Source of the DNA: Streptomyces himastatinicus ATCC 53653
GTDB taxonomy: Bacteria; Actinomycetota; Actinomycetes; Streptomycetales; Streptomycetaceae
Direction of reading: 5' to 3'
Assembly: GCF_000158915.1 (NCBI RefSeq)
Contig: NZ_GG657754.1
Location: 5,415,837-5,457,051, forward strand
DNA length: 41,215 nt
Under the pieces are notes generated by a model. The model saw only the letters and a list, made by a program, of their open reading frames with translations, was not told the DNA's origin and made no database searches. Positions 15,833 to 23,678 of this stretch are shown here, in pieces; positions within the stretch are counted from its first letter, which is position 1, and each line of letters opens with the position of its first letter. The translations under genes were made by a program, and so were the position numbers.

Positions 15833-16414
15833 TTATCCGGGCTCCCGCGCGGGCTCCTGTGCGGACAAGGGCCGCTGGAGGAGCGCCGTGTCGACCCAGC
15901 GGCCGTGCTTGTGGCCGACGGCGGTCAGCCGCCCGGCGTCGGTGAAGCCGAAGCGCCGGTGAAGCGCCGTCGAGGCGTCACTGCCGGTGCCGGCACTGCC
16001 CGTGCCGTCACTGCCGGTGTCGTCACCGCCGGTGTCCGCGATGACCGCGATCATCGTCCGCTTCCCGGCCCGTCCGGCCTCGGCGATCAGGCGGCCCAGC
16101 AGGGCGCTGCCCAGCCCCTGGCCGGTGGCGTCGGGGGCGAGGTAGATCGTGTCCTCCACCGTGTACCGGTAGGCGGGCTTGGGGCGCCACGGCGCGGCGT
16201 ACGCGAACCCGACGACCTCGCCGGACAGTTCGGCGACCAGGAAGGGCAGGCCCCGGGCGGTGAGATCGCCGAGCAGCTGCTCCCAGTCGGCGGCGGAGCG
16301 GGGCGTCTCGTCGAAGGTGATCACGCTGTGGCGGACGTAGTGCGTGTAGATGTCGGCCACGGCTTTCAGGTCGGCGTGGCCCGCCGGTCGGATGGCCGTT
16401 CCGGGGAAGGACAT
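15833..16414 (-). CDS. GNAT acetyltransferase, phosphinothricin acetyltransferase-like
   Basis: 193 aa from the ATG at 16414 (an ATG at 16426 adds four residues). It begins with IRPAGHADLKAVADIYTHYV, then ITFDETPRSAADWEQ and the acetyl-CoA loop GQGLGSALLG, and ends GHKHGRWVDTALLQRPL, all features of the PAT/Bar group, which N-acetylates phosphinothricin or related amino acids. A four-unit Gly/Ser/Thr/Asp insertion splits the region between AVIAD and STALHRRFGF where homologues have about four residues. It is divergent from an XRE-cupin regulator with a shared palindrome and probably controlled by it. Confidence 0.82.
   Translation of the reverse strand: MSFPGTAIRPAGHADLKAVADIYTHYVRHSVITFDETPRSAADWEQLLGDLTARGLPFLVAELSGEVVGFAYAAPWRPKPAYRYTVEDTIYLAPDATGQGLGSALLGRLIAEAGRAGKRTMIAVIADTGGDDTGSDGTGSAGTGSDASTALHRRFGFTDAGRLTAVGHKHGRWVDTALLQRPLSAQEPAREPG
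15977..16036 (-). repeat. four 15-bp tandem repeats inside the GNAT gene
   Basis: Units start at 15977, 15992, 16007 and 16022. They encode the pentapeptides DTGGD, DTGSD, GTGSA and GTGSD. The length is a multiple of three, so the frame is kept. Confidence 0.88.
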
Positions 16415-16424
16415 ACACGGGCTC

Positions 16425-16463
16425 ATTTCACTATAGAAAAATTGATCGCTACCATAGTGTAAT
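16425..16463. promoter_or_regulatory. shared palindromic operator of the GNAT / XRE-cupin pair
   Basis: ATTTCACTATAG (16425-16436) and CCATAGTGTAAT (16452-16463) are inverted copies matching at 10 of 12 positions. The AT-rich segment between divergent starts also holds -10-like hexamers TATAGT (minus) and CATAGT (plus), one in each arm. One protein bound here would block both promoters. Confidence 0.55.
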
Positions 16464-17061
16464 GGACCTCGTGGCAATGGGCAGGTGTATCCAGGGGCTT
16501 CGGTACGACCGGGGCTTGACCCTTCAGCAACTGGCCGACACGGCCGAGGTGAGCGTGAGCATGCTGTCCTCGGTCGAGCGCGGCCAGAAGGCGCCCACCG
16601 TCGTCGTCCTCGCCCGCATCGCGGACGGGCTCGGTGTCCCCCTCGCCGAACTGGTCACCCGGCCGGAGGACCAGCGGGTCATCGTGCGCCGGGCCGCCGA
16701 CCAGGACGCCGTCGAAGAGCCCGGAGGGTGGCGGCGGACCATCCTCACCCCGGTGGTGCCCGGCGTGAACTTCGAATGGATCCGCACCACCCTGCCGCCC
16801 GGCTGCGACGCGGGCCAGTTCCCCGCGTACGCCCCCGGCTCCCATGAGTTCATCGCCGTGGAATCGGGAACCCTGCGGCTGACCGTGGCGGACGGGGCGG
16901 TGGACCTCGGAGCGGGAGACTCCGCGTACTTCGCCGCCGACGTCACCCACGCCTACGCCAACCCCTCGGACGCGCCGTGCACGTACCACGTCGCCGCGCT
17001 GATCATGCGTCCCAGGACGCGGCGCGGACCAGCCCGTCCAGCCACGCCTGGTGGCCGTTGA
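16462..17061 (+). CDS. XRE-type regulator with C-terminal cupin
   Basis: 199 aa. HTH at about 15-60 (LTLQQLADTAEVSVSMLSSV), cupin sensor domain at about 95-180 (GSHEFIAVESGTLRL, GDSAYFAADVTHAYAN). Starts at 16471 (GTG) or 16477 (ATG) are also possible since the -10-like CATAGT lies very close to 16462. The last 18 or so residues (RPRTRRGPARPATPGGR) are read from DNA that is antisense coding for an SRPBCC relic, so the natural C terminus was probably lost at a junction near 17000 and replaced by read-through. Likely regulates the divergent GNAT gene. Confidence 0.8.
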   Translation: MDLVAMGRCIQGLRYDRGLTLQQLADTAEVSVSMLSSVERGQKAPTVVVLARIADGLGVPLAELVTRPEDQRVIVRRAADQDAVEEPGGWRRTILTPVVPGVNFEWIRTTLPPGCDAGQFPAYAPGSHEFIAVESGTLRLTVADGAVDLGAGDSAYFAADVTHAYANPSDAPCTYHVAALIMRPRTRRGPARPATPGGR

Positions 17062-17225
17062 GCATCGGGTTCGGGGTCTGCCCGGCCAGCTCCGCGGCGG
17101 GCTGACCGATCTGCGTCTCCTGGGTCAGGACGCGCACCCGGCCGCCGGGAAGATCCTCCACCAGCCAGGCGTGCAGCACGTCGAGCCGCTCTTCGGGCTT
17201 CCCGTCCTGCCGCGCGGTCCACGAC
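17003..17225 (-). pseudogene. SRPBCC-domain protein, C-terminal relic
   Basis: Read leftward, an open frame ends at a TGA at 17003-17005 and gives LDVLHAWLVEDLPGGRVRVL, TQETQIGQPAAELAG and NPMLNGHQAWLDGLVRAA. This is the C-terminal half of an SRPBCC (polyketide-cyclase-like) protein. The N-terminal half, start codon and promoter are absent; similarity stops near 17225, where a LysR fragment on the other strand begins. Its 3' end overlaps the 3' end of the XRE-cupin gene. Confidence 0.65.
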
Positions 17226-17240
17226 AGCCGCCCGGGACAC

Positions 17241-17729
17241 CGTCACCGGGACCTGGTGATCACTACCAGGCGCCCGCGCGGCAAGGCGCTGGAGTCGGTG
17301 CCGCTCGCCGATGAGGAGTACCTGTTGGTGGCGAGCCCCGCATGGGCCGACCGTGTCGCCGAGCATCCGGCGAGCGGTGATCTGTGCGCCGTGCTGCGCG
17401 ACGTCCCGATGGTGACGTACGCCGAGGACCTGCCGATCGTCCGCCGCTACTGGCGTACCGCCTTCGGCAAGCAGCTCACCGCCCGCGCCGCCGTCACCGT
17501 GCCGAACCTGTACGCGGTCCTGTCGGCGGTCAACGCGGGCGCCGGGTACAGCGTGCTGCCGCGCTCGCTGTGCCAGGAGCATCTGGACTCCGGCCGCCTC
17601 GCCCTGCTCCACGACCCGGAAGTGCCGCCGCTGAACACGCTCTTCCTCGTCCAGCGCCCCGGCGCCGAGACGAACCCGGACGTCCTCCGGGTCCGCGACC
17701 GCCTCCGGCAGGCGGCCCGCTCCTGGTAG
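17241..17729 (+). pseudogene. LysR-type regulator, C-terminal relic
   Basis: About 160 residues of a LysR substrate-binding domain (VPLADEEYLLVASPAWAD, then AVNAGAGYSVLPRSLCQEHL) end in a normal stop. The winged HTH and first half of the effector domain (about 140 residues) are missing. A GTG at 17256 has no ribosome site. With the SRPBCC relic facing the other way, the likely ancestor is a divergent SRPBCC/lysR pair from which one deletion removed both 5' halves. Confidence 0.75.
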
Positions 17730-17853
17730 TCGCCGCCGCGGACAGGGGCCTCCATTGCTCCGCTCGGGTGACGCGGCGGGATACGTCTTGTCACCCGTAT
17801 GTACGCCATGCGTTACTGAGCGTGACGGAACGGGCGGTGTCGCGGTGGTGAGT

Positions 17854-19222
17854 ATGGGGCAGGGGCGATGTAAGCGGTGGGTGGCGAGGGTGCTGGCGCC
17901 CCTGTTCCTGGCAGCGGTGACGGTGATCGCGGTGCCCTCGGCACCGGCGGCCGCGGTCCCCCCGGGCAGCTACGCCTTCGTCGTCAACCTCGGCGGCGAC
18001 ACCGTGTCGGTGATCAACACATCCACCGGCGCGGTGACCACCGTCCCCGTCGGCAGGAGCCCGGCCGGGGTGGCGGTGACCCCGGACGGCAGCCGCGCCT
18101 ACGTCACCGTCAGGGGCAGCGACAGCGTGTCGGTGATCGACACCTCTGCCGACACGGTGACCGCCTCTGTCGACGTCGGCGACGAACCGTGGGGAGTGGC
18201 GGTGACTCCGGACGGCAGCCCGCGCCTATGTCACCAACAGGGACAGCGACACCGTGTCGGTGATCAGCACCTCCGCCAATACGGTGATCGCCACCATCGA
18301 CGTCGGCGACTACCCGCAGGGGGTTGCGGTGGCCCCGGACGGCAGCCGCGTCTACGTCACCAACTCGGGCAACGGCGACGGTGTGTCGGTGATCGACACC
18401 GGCACCCATACGGTGACCGCCACCGTCGCCACCGGCAACCACCCGAACGCGGTGGCGGTCACCCCGGACGGCACCCGCGTCTACATCGCCGACGCCGGTG
18501 ACGACAGCCTGTCGGTGATCAGCACCTCCACCAACACGGTGACCGCCACCATCAGCGTCGGCGACAACCCGGAGGGAATCGCGGTGGCCCCGGACGGCAC
18601 CCGCGCCTACGTCACCCTGTACAACAGCGCCAGCGTGGCGGTGGTCGACATCTCCGCCAACACGGTGACGGACACCATCGGTGTCGGCACCCTCCCGTAC
18701 GGGGTGGCGGTGACCGCGGACGGCACCCGCGCCTACGTCACCAACAGCGACGGCTACGCCAACACCGTGTCGGTGATCGACACCTCCGACAACACGGTGA
18801 TCGACACCATCGACGTCGGCACCTTCCCGTACGGGGTGGCGACAGCGGTGGTGCGGGCGCCGAAGCCGACCTGCGCGAACGCCACGCCCACGATCACGGG
18901 AACGAACGGGAGCGACAACATCACCGGCACGCCGGGCAACGATGCGATCTTCGCTTCGGGCGGGAACGACGTGGTCGACGGCGCCGGCGGCAACGACCTG
19001 GTGTGCGGCGGCACGGGCCACGACGTACTACGGGGCGGCACAGGCGATGACCGTATCGAGGGCGGCGACGGGAACGACATCCTCCTGGGCGGCGACGGTG
19101 ACGACGCCCTCTTCGGTGAGGCCGGGAACGATGTCCTCGTGGGCAACGCCGGGGACAACACCAACGACGGTGGCGCGGGAGCCAACATCTGCGCCAACCC
19201 CGCCACCGGCCCCGGTTGCTGA
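17854..19222 (+). pseudogene. secreted seven-blade YVTN propeller with RTX repeats, frameshifted
   Basis: Signal peptide (LAPLFLAAVTVIAVPSAPAAA) followed by YVTN/NHL-type blades of about 42 residues with the pattern V-S-V-I-D-T-S...V-G-x-x-P-x-G-V-A-V-x-P-D-G. Then come calcium-binding nonapeptides (GGNDVVDGA, GGDGNDILLGG and others). An extra C in the run at 18219-18221 shifts the frame inside blade 3; ignoring it restores one 456-residue protein with exactly seven blades. The first blades stop at 18501 in the shifted frame. It is either a recent pseudogene or a base-call error. Expected at the cell surface, adhesive or structural; no enzyme activity implied. Confidence 0.8.
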
Positions 19223-19622
19223 CGTGCCCGCCCGCGACGATGGACGCCGCCACATCCGTCGCCGGAAGGAGGTTGGCGTGGTCGAGGCGGACCATGATCA
19301 GGTCGGCGGGGTCGAACGTCGGCAGGCCGGGGACGCGGTCCATGGGCCCGGCCGCGCCGGCGATGATCAGCTGCTGGTAGGCGAGGGCGGCCCGCATGAC
19401 GCCGAACATGTCGCTGCTCACGATGGTCTCGGTGTCCACGCTCAGGCTCGGGCGCACACCCGCGGCGAGCAGACGGTTGGTCGCCGGCTGGCCGAGCCCT
19501 GGCATGAAGACCTCCAGGGCGCTGGCCACGGACGCGGTGGCCCCGTGCGCGGCGAGCATCCGCAGCTCTTCGTCCGTCGAGGTGCAGAGGTGGATGAACG
19601 TCATGTCCGAGGCCAGCAGCCC
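19220..19622 (-). pseudogene. amidohydrolase fragment with internal deletion
   Basis: Read leftward: MTFIHLCTSTDEELRMLAAH, then GVRPSLSVDTETIVSSDMF and VMRAALAYQQ are the C-terminal barrel part of a cytosine-deaminase/chlorohydrolase-type amidohydrolase; ADLIMVRLDHANLLPATD is the end of the usual PGKxADLI segment. The stretch that normally joins these two (about 25-30 residues) is replaced by unrelated sequence. The metal-binding N-terminal half and the extreme C terminus are absent, so it is inactive. Confidence 0.65.
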
Positions 19623-19682
19623 GACTCCGCGAGCTGGCGGACGGCCTGCTGCTTCGCCCCCGACTCGCCGAGCCCCACGTGC

Positions 19683-19853
19683 ATGCTGCTCGGCGTCGCC
19701 CTGTGGTTCAAGACCGGCGACGCCCAGGCCCTCCATGACCGCCTCCAGGCCGCCGGGACCCCCATCGTCAAGGAACCGGAGGACGGCCCGTTCGGCAGGA
19801 TGTTCACCTTCCTCGGCCCCGAGGGCTACGCCATCACCGCGCACGGGAACTGA
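19683..19853 (+). pseudogene. VOC/glyoxalase C-terminal fragment
   Basis: About 57 residues (ALWFKTGDAQALHDRLQAAG, then EPEDGPFGRMFTFLGPEGYA) are the second beta-alpha-beta module of a vicinal-oxygen-chelate protein. The N-terminal module is missing. Its stop lies two bases before the GTG of an AlkA relic, so the pair was once an operon. Confidence 0.6.
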
Positions 19854-19855
19854 CC

Positions 19856-20080
19856 GTGCACGCCTTCACCATCACCCCGCAGGGGCCCTTCTCCCTCGCA
19901 GCCGGTCTCAGCTTCCTGAGGGGCTTCACCCCGCCGCGTATCACGACACCGCACAGGACACGCCGCGATGGCGCGCGCCTACGATCTGAGCGATCCGGAC
20001 GCCTCCGACACGAACCGCCTGGCCGGCATCAGCAACCGCTGGGCGCCCTACCGCAGCTGGGCCGCCCTCCTGTTGCGCAC
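19856..20080 (+). pseudogene. AlkA-like DNA-3-methyladenine glycosylase, internally deleted
   Basis: The first part, from a GTG at 19856, reads FTITPQGPFSLAAGLSFLRG, the N terminus of AlkA-type glycosylases. A missing C in the run near 19930 shifts the next residues (AAYHDTAQD) into another frame. From 19968 the frame gives RLAGISNRWAPYRSWAALLL, the C-terminal helix of the same family. The central HhH-GPD region with the catalytic Asp is gone. Confidence 0.6.
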
Positions 20081-20100
20081 GCACAGTGGGTCGTGATCGT

Positions 20101-20440
20101 CAGCTGCTCGGCGAGTCCGACGACGATGTTTTCGGGGCCGCGGACGTAGCAGAGCCGATAGATGTTCTCGTACTGCACGATCTCGCCGACGAGTTCCGCA
20201 CCGTGGGCCCGCAGGCGGGCAACGACGTCCTCGATGTCGTCGACGGCAAACATGATGCGACGAAGGCCGAGCGTGTTCGCCGGCGTGTCTTTCGGCTCGG
20301 GGGTGATGGCCTTCGGCCTGTGGAACATGGCCAGCTCTACACGCCCGTGGCCGTCCGGGGACCCGCAGCATGGCGATGTCCTGCCGGACGTCATCGAGTC
20401 CGATGACACGCTCCGCCGTGTCGCGGGCCGGTGGTGCCAG
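20101..20440 (-). pseudogene. VOC family protein relic with frameshift
   Basis: Leftward reading gives DDVRQDIAMLRVP in one frame, then DGHGRVELAMFHRPKAITPE, GLRRIMFAVDDIEDVVARLR and YENIYRLCYVRGPENIVVGL in the next. The switch is at the G-run 20357-20360 (plus strand), one base longer than expected. The first 40 or so residues and the normal stop are missing; the frame reads on into AlkA relic DNA. Confidence 0.7.
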
Positions 20441-20465
20441 GCGTTTTCACGCCCGCCGGGGGACG

Positions 20466-20687
20466 TCATTCGCCCGCGGCGTCCTCGGTCTCCCAGCGCA
20501 GCAGGTCGCCCGGCTGGCACTTGAGCACCTCGCAGAGCGCGGCGAGCGTCGCGAAACGCACTGCCTTGGCGCGGCCGTTCTTGAGTACCGCCAGGTTGGC
20601 GGGCGTGATCCCTACGCGGTCCGCGAGGTCGCCCACGGACATTTTCCGCCTGGCCAGCATCACGTCGATGTCGACGACGATCGGCAT
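20466..20687 (-). CDS. small XRE/YozG-type transcriptional regulator
   Basis: 73 aa, essentially one HTH (MSVGDLADRVGITPANLAVL, then NGRAKAVRFATLAALCEVL and CQPGDLL). This is the stand-alone Cro/C1-type repressor commonly paired with DUF2975 membrane proteins. Its ATG overlaps the TGA of the DUF2975 gene by one base (TGATG), so the two are co-translated. The twin 17-bp palindromes in front of the operon are its probable binding sites. Confidence 0.87.
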   Translation of the reverse strand: MPIVVDIDVMLARRKMSVGDLADRVGITPANLAVLKNGRAKAVRFATLAALCEVLKCQPGDLLRWETEDAAGE

Positions 20688-21178
20688 CAGATCACCTCGT
20701 CCAACTCGGCCTGCATCTGTGCCGCTTCGACGTCGCGCGCGACGGCCTGGGCGAGCAGCATCCGCAGCACGAGCACGATGAGCGCGACCCCCAGGATGGC
20801 CAGGCCAATCCCACCCATGATCACGGTGACGCCCGGGTCGGTCCGCTGGCCCGGCGCATTGAGGGCCGTGACCGCGAACCACAGGAGGGCAGCCGCCACG
20901 ATCGCGCCGATCACGGCGTCCACGTACCGGAAGGCGGCGTGGGAGAACACGGTTCCGCGACGCACCATCGTCACCAGCCGCCATACGCTGACCAGGGCGA
21001 CCTGGGCCGAGCCCATGCCCAGGACCGTGATCACGCGCAGCGCGGTCAGCGGGAGCGCCCCGTCCTCCGGATCGCTTCCGCTGACCAACACCCACACCAT
21101 CAATGCCTGCACGGACACGGTGCCGGCGAGCACCACCACGAGCACGGCGCGAAGCGCCCGCACTGCCAGCTGTCCCAT
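20687..21178 (-). CDS. DUF2975 family membrane protein
   Basis: 163 aa with four transmembrane helices (near residues 5-28, 43-65, 84-103 and 115-140) and a charged C-terminal tail rich in Ala, Gln and Glu. GGAAGGA lies six bases before the ATG at 21178, which is preferred over the one at 21193. DUF2975 + small XRE operons are widespread in Gram-positives; the membrane protein is thought to modulate the partner regulator, but its function is not established. The promoter lies inside the 3' end of the SDR gene. Confidence 0.83.
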   Translation of the reverse strand: MGQLAVRALRAVLVVVLAGTVSVQALMVWVLVSGSDPEDGALPLTALRVITVLGMGSAQVALVSVWRLVTMVRRGTVFSHAAFRYVDAVIGAIVAAALLWFAVTALNAPGQRTDPGVTVIMGGIGLAILGVALIVLVLRMLLAQAVARDVEAAQMQAELDEVI

Positions 21179-21189
21179 GGCCCATCCTT

Positions 21190-21236
21190 CCATCGAATTG
21201 CGATGGTAATCTATCGAATCTCGATAGATGAATCAA
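21190..21236 (-). promoter_or_regulatory. DUF2975-XRE promoter with two 17-bp operators
   Basis: Operators CCATCGAATTGCGATGG (21190-21206) and CTATCGAATCTCGATAG (21211-21227) share the form C-Y-ATCGAAT-Y-K-CGAT-R-G and have centres 21 bp apart, two helical turns. On the minus strand -35 TTGATT (21231-21236) and -10 TAGATT (21208-21213) are 17 bases apart. Operator 2 fills the spacer and operator 1 the start-site region. Confidence 0.7.
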
Positions 21237-21985
21237 GGGCTGAGTTCTGACCGCTCTTCCGTGATGGCTACGGCCTTTGCCGGAGCAGCAGGTCCTGGAG
21301 GGACGGCCCTTGCCACGGAGGTGGCGAGCAGGGCGAAGGACGCCTTGGTGAGGGCGCGCAGTGGTTGGGGAAGGTGGTTGGGCATGCCGGTCGCTACGGG
21401 GCCGGGGTTGTAGCCGATGTAGCGGATCGGGGTGTTGGTGTGCACCGCGGCGAAGGCCACGCCGAGCAGGTCGTTGGCGCGGAAGGACTGAAGGGTGGCT
21501 TTGGTGCCGTTGTAGCGGCGTGTCAGCTGTAGGTCGTCCCAGTGGATCCGGCCCGGCGGGGTGCCGGGGGTGCCGACGTTCATGATGACTGGTCGTGGTG
21601 CGGACTCCAGTGTCTTGCGCAGTCCGTGGCTCAGGACGTATCGGCTCAGATAGGCGAGGGCGAAGCTGTGCTCGAATCCTTCGTGGGTGACGGTGCGGGC
21701 GCCGAAGAGCCGGTACCGCTGGGCGCACAGGATGAGCTTGTCCACGGAGGAGCGGGTGCCCTCAATCGTGGTGACGAGTTCCTGGGCCGCCGTAACCGAT
21801 GTCAGGTCGGCCTGGAGGAATGTGGCGCGGTCACCGGCTGAGAGGGCTGTCGCCTCCGCCAGAAGGGCCTCGCCCTTGGCGGGCGTGCTGCCCACGGCGA
21901 GCACGCGCGCTCCTTGGTGCAGGTAGTGCAGTGCGAGCCCTTTGCCGAGCCCGTCGGTTCCTCCGGTGATGACCACGGTCTGCAT
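21233..21985 (-). CDS. short-chain dehydrogenase/reductase (SDR)
   Basis: 250 aa. The NAD(P)-binding TGGTDGLGKG motif lies at about 8-17, and the acidic/Asn site is ADLTSV. The usual Ser-Tyr-x3-Lys site is represented by RYNGTK; the catalytic Ser position reads NVGTPG, so the active site is non-standard, as in WW-domain oxidoreductase-like SDRs. The ATG at 21985 starts the Rossmann fold directly (MQTVVITGG). It is divergent from a TetR regulator with twin operators in between, which probably controls it. Substrate unknown. Confidence 0.8.
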   Translation of the reverse strand: MQTVVITGGTDGLGKGLALHYLHQGARVLAVGSTPAKGEALLAEATALSAGDRATFLQADLTSVTAAQELVTTIEGTRSSVDKLILCAQRYRLFGARTVTHEGFEHSFALAYLSRYVLSHGLRKTLESAPRPVIMNVGTPGTPPGRIHWDDLQLTRRYNGTKATLQSFRANDLLGVAFAAVHTNTPIRYIGYNPGPVATGMPNHLPQPLRALTKASFALLATSVARAVPPGPAAPAKAVAITEERSELSP

Positions 21986-22052
21986 CCCTGGCCCCCATCC
22001 CTTCCGAGCTGTGCGACTGGAGTCGCGGCCCGATGCCACGAAACCACTATGT

Positions 22053-22110
22053 GGATATCGCGTATCCGCTTATGCGGGGACCGTACCACGAAGCGGATAT
22101 GCTGTATCCG
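22053..22110. promoter_or_regulatory. twin TetR operators between SDR and tetR
   Basis: GGATA-TCGCG-TATCC (22053-22067) and CGGATA-TGCTG-TATCCG (22094-22110) share the core GGATA-N5-TATCC. Centres are 42 bp apart (four turns). The position between divergent genes suggests control of both. Confidence 0.62.
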
Positions 22111-22146
22111 GTTTGAGTACGGGCACGCCAGCGGAAGGAGTCGTTC

Positions 22147-22785
22147 ATGGGTAGGCAGAGGGGAGGCGCGGAACCCGCTGCGGCAGGGGCACGTCCGCTG
22201 AGACGGGATGCCGAGCTAAATCGTCGGCGCATCCTCCAAGCCGGACGCGAGGTCTTCGCCGCGCGTGGCCTTCAGGCCACGCTCAACGATGTCGCGCACC
22301 ATGCCGGCCTCGGAGTCGGCACCGTCTACCGGAAGTACCCCGACAAACAGGCGCTCGCGGAGGCCGTCTTCGGTGAGGAACTCGACGAGATCGCGGCGAT
22401 GGCGCAGGAGGCCCGGGCCGAGGATGACGCATTCGCCGCGTTGGCCGGCTTCCTCGAGAGGGCCCTGGCGCGGGCCGCGCACAACCGCGGGCTGCGTGAG
22501 CTGATGCGGCACGGCATCATCGAGGGCGCCGGTCCTGCCCGGGCGCGGCAGGAGATCACGTTGCACTGCGAGCATCTCCTGGCACGGGCCCGTACGCAGG
22601 GCGCCCTGCGTGACGGAGTCACCGAGGCCGACATCGCACCGATCGCCGCGATGATCGACGCCGTCATGGCCCTGCCCGCCGAACACCCCTCCGAGTTGTG
22701 GCGACGCTATTTGGTGATCCTCCTCGACGGGCTGCGCGCCCATCCGCACCAGGCGCCGCTGCCCAGCCTTGGCGGCGCTGACTGA
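22147..22785 (+). CDS. TetR family repressor of the SDR gene
   Basis: 212 aa. A basic N terminus is followed by the HTH (LQATLNDVAHHAGLGVGTVY, then RKYPDKQALAEAVF, about residues 40-75) and an all-helical ligand domain. GGAAGGAG lies six bases before the ATG. The gene is divergent from the SDR; matching operators in the gap make local repression and autoregulation likely. The class resembles TetR regulators of oxidoreductases of redox-responsive modules, inducer unknown. Confidence 0.86.
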   Translation: MGRQRGGAEPAAAGARPLRRDAELNRRRILQAGREVFAARGLQATLNDVAHHAGLGVGTVYRKYPDKQALAEAVFGEELDEIAAMAQEARAEDDAFAALAGFLERALARAAHNRGLRELMRHGIIEGAGPARARQEITLHCEHLLARARTQGALRDGVTEADIAPIAAMIDAVMALPAEHPSELWRRYLVILLDGLRAHPHQAPLPSLGGAD

Positions 22786-23010
22786 CCTCGGCTTTCACCA
22801 GCCTGAGTGGAACATCGACACCCTTCACGCATCACCATGGCCGCGTCCTCGGTGCCACCTGGTCCGCGGGCCACTCCACTTCGGCAGAGCAGTCCAATTT
22901 CTCGTAATTGGACGTGTCCAGGTGTCGGCGGTGTCCGCTGGGATGGGCATGTTGCCGCTGACGCGTGTGCCTGGGCGGCTGTCGCTTCCGCCGCTGTTGA
23001 AAGGGCCCTG
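22786..23010. promoter_or_regulatory. leader region with a 22-bp palindrome upstream of phzF relic
   Basis: No gene seen in this 225-base gap. An inverted repeat at 22892-22913 has arms GTCCAATT and AATTGGAC around TCTCGT. It is AT-rich against the local background and could be the operator or promoter core of the phzF gene. Confidence 0.45.
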
Positions 23011-23674
23011 ATGACCATGCCGCGCGCACGTCCTTTTGCGCAGGTCGACGTGTTCTCCTCGACTCCCTATCTCGGGAACCCGGTGGCCGTCGTGCTCGAC
23101 GGAACTGAGCTGGACGACCAGGCGCCGCATCGTGCAACAGTGCGCGGCCGGACTGGTAGAGGTGCGCCGCAGCGAGGGCATCTTGTCCTTCGCGGCCCCG
23201 CCTACCCAACGCTCCGGTGACCTGGAGAAGGAGTACCTGGATCAGGTCGTAGCGGCGTTCGGTATCGGTCGTGACCAAGTCCTGGCCCACCAGTGGGTCG
23301 ACAACGGTCCCGGCTGGGCGGTTGTACAGCTCGCCACGGCTGAGGAAGTGCTGAGCCTGGAACCCGACCTCTCGCGGATCCCCACAGCCATGGTGGGGGC
23401 CGTTGGCGCGTATCCGCCGGGCTCGGAGCACGCGTTCGAGCTGCGCACCTTCGCCCCCGGCGCCGGGGTGGCCGAAGATCCGGTCTGCGGCAGCATGAAC
23501 GCTTCGGTCGGGCAGTGGCTGACCAGCTCGGGCGCGGCGCCCGCCCGCTACACGGTCTCCCAGGGCGCTCGGCTCGGCCGGGCCGGAGAGATCACCATCA
23601 CCGCCGACCCCGACGGAACCGTCTGGGTCGGCGGCGCGACGACCACCTGTCTGCGTGGTACGGCCGCCTTGTGA
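23011..23674 (+). pseudogene. PhzF family isomerase, deleted and out of frame
   Basis: The start is intact: AAAGGG, ATG, then FAQVDVFSSTPYLGNPVAVV. After DGTELDDQ (near 23125) the protein jumps, in a different frame, to IVQQCAAGLVEVRRSEG and then to a normal C-terminal domain ending in GGATTTCLRGTAAL. About 70 residues are missing, including the catalytic Glu region (normally SETTF) and the GGELPFAGHPT motif. The remaining C-terminal half (with AEDPVCGSMN) is well preserved, so loss is recent. Inactive as read. Confidence 0.82.
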
Positions 23675-23678
23675 CAGC

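Noticed and set aside
14834..15945. alternative plus-strand frame overlapping the phosphotransferase
   Set aside because: Arg/Pro-rich shadow; the frame with HGDSPPANIF is the real one.
17765..17797. CGGGTGAC / GTCACCCG inverted repeat before the YVTN gene
   Set aside because: Perfect 8-bp arms but a 17-base spacer and no linked regulator; kept only as a weak candidate promoter or terminator structure.
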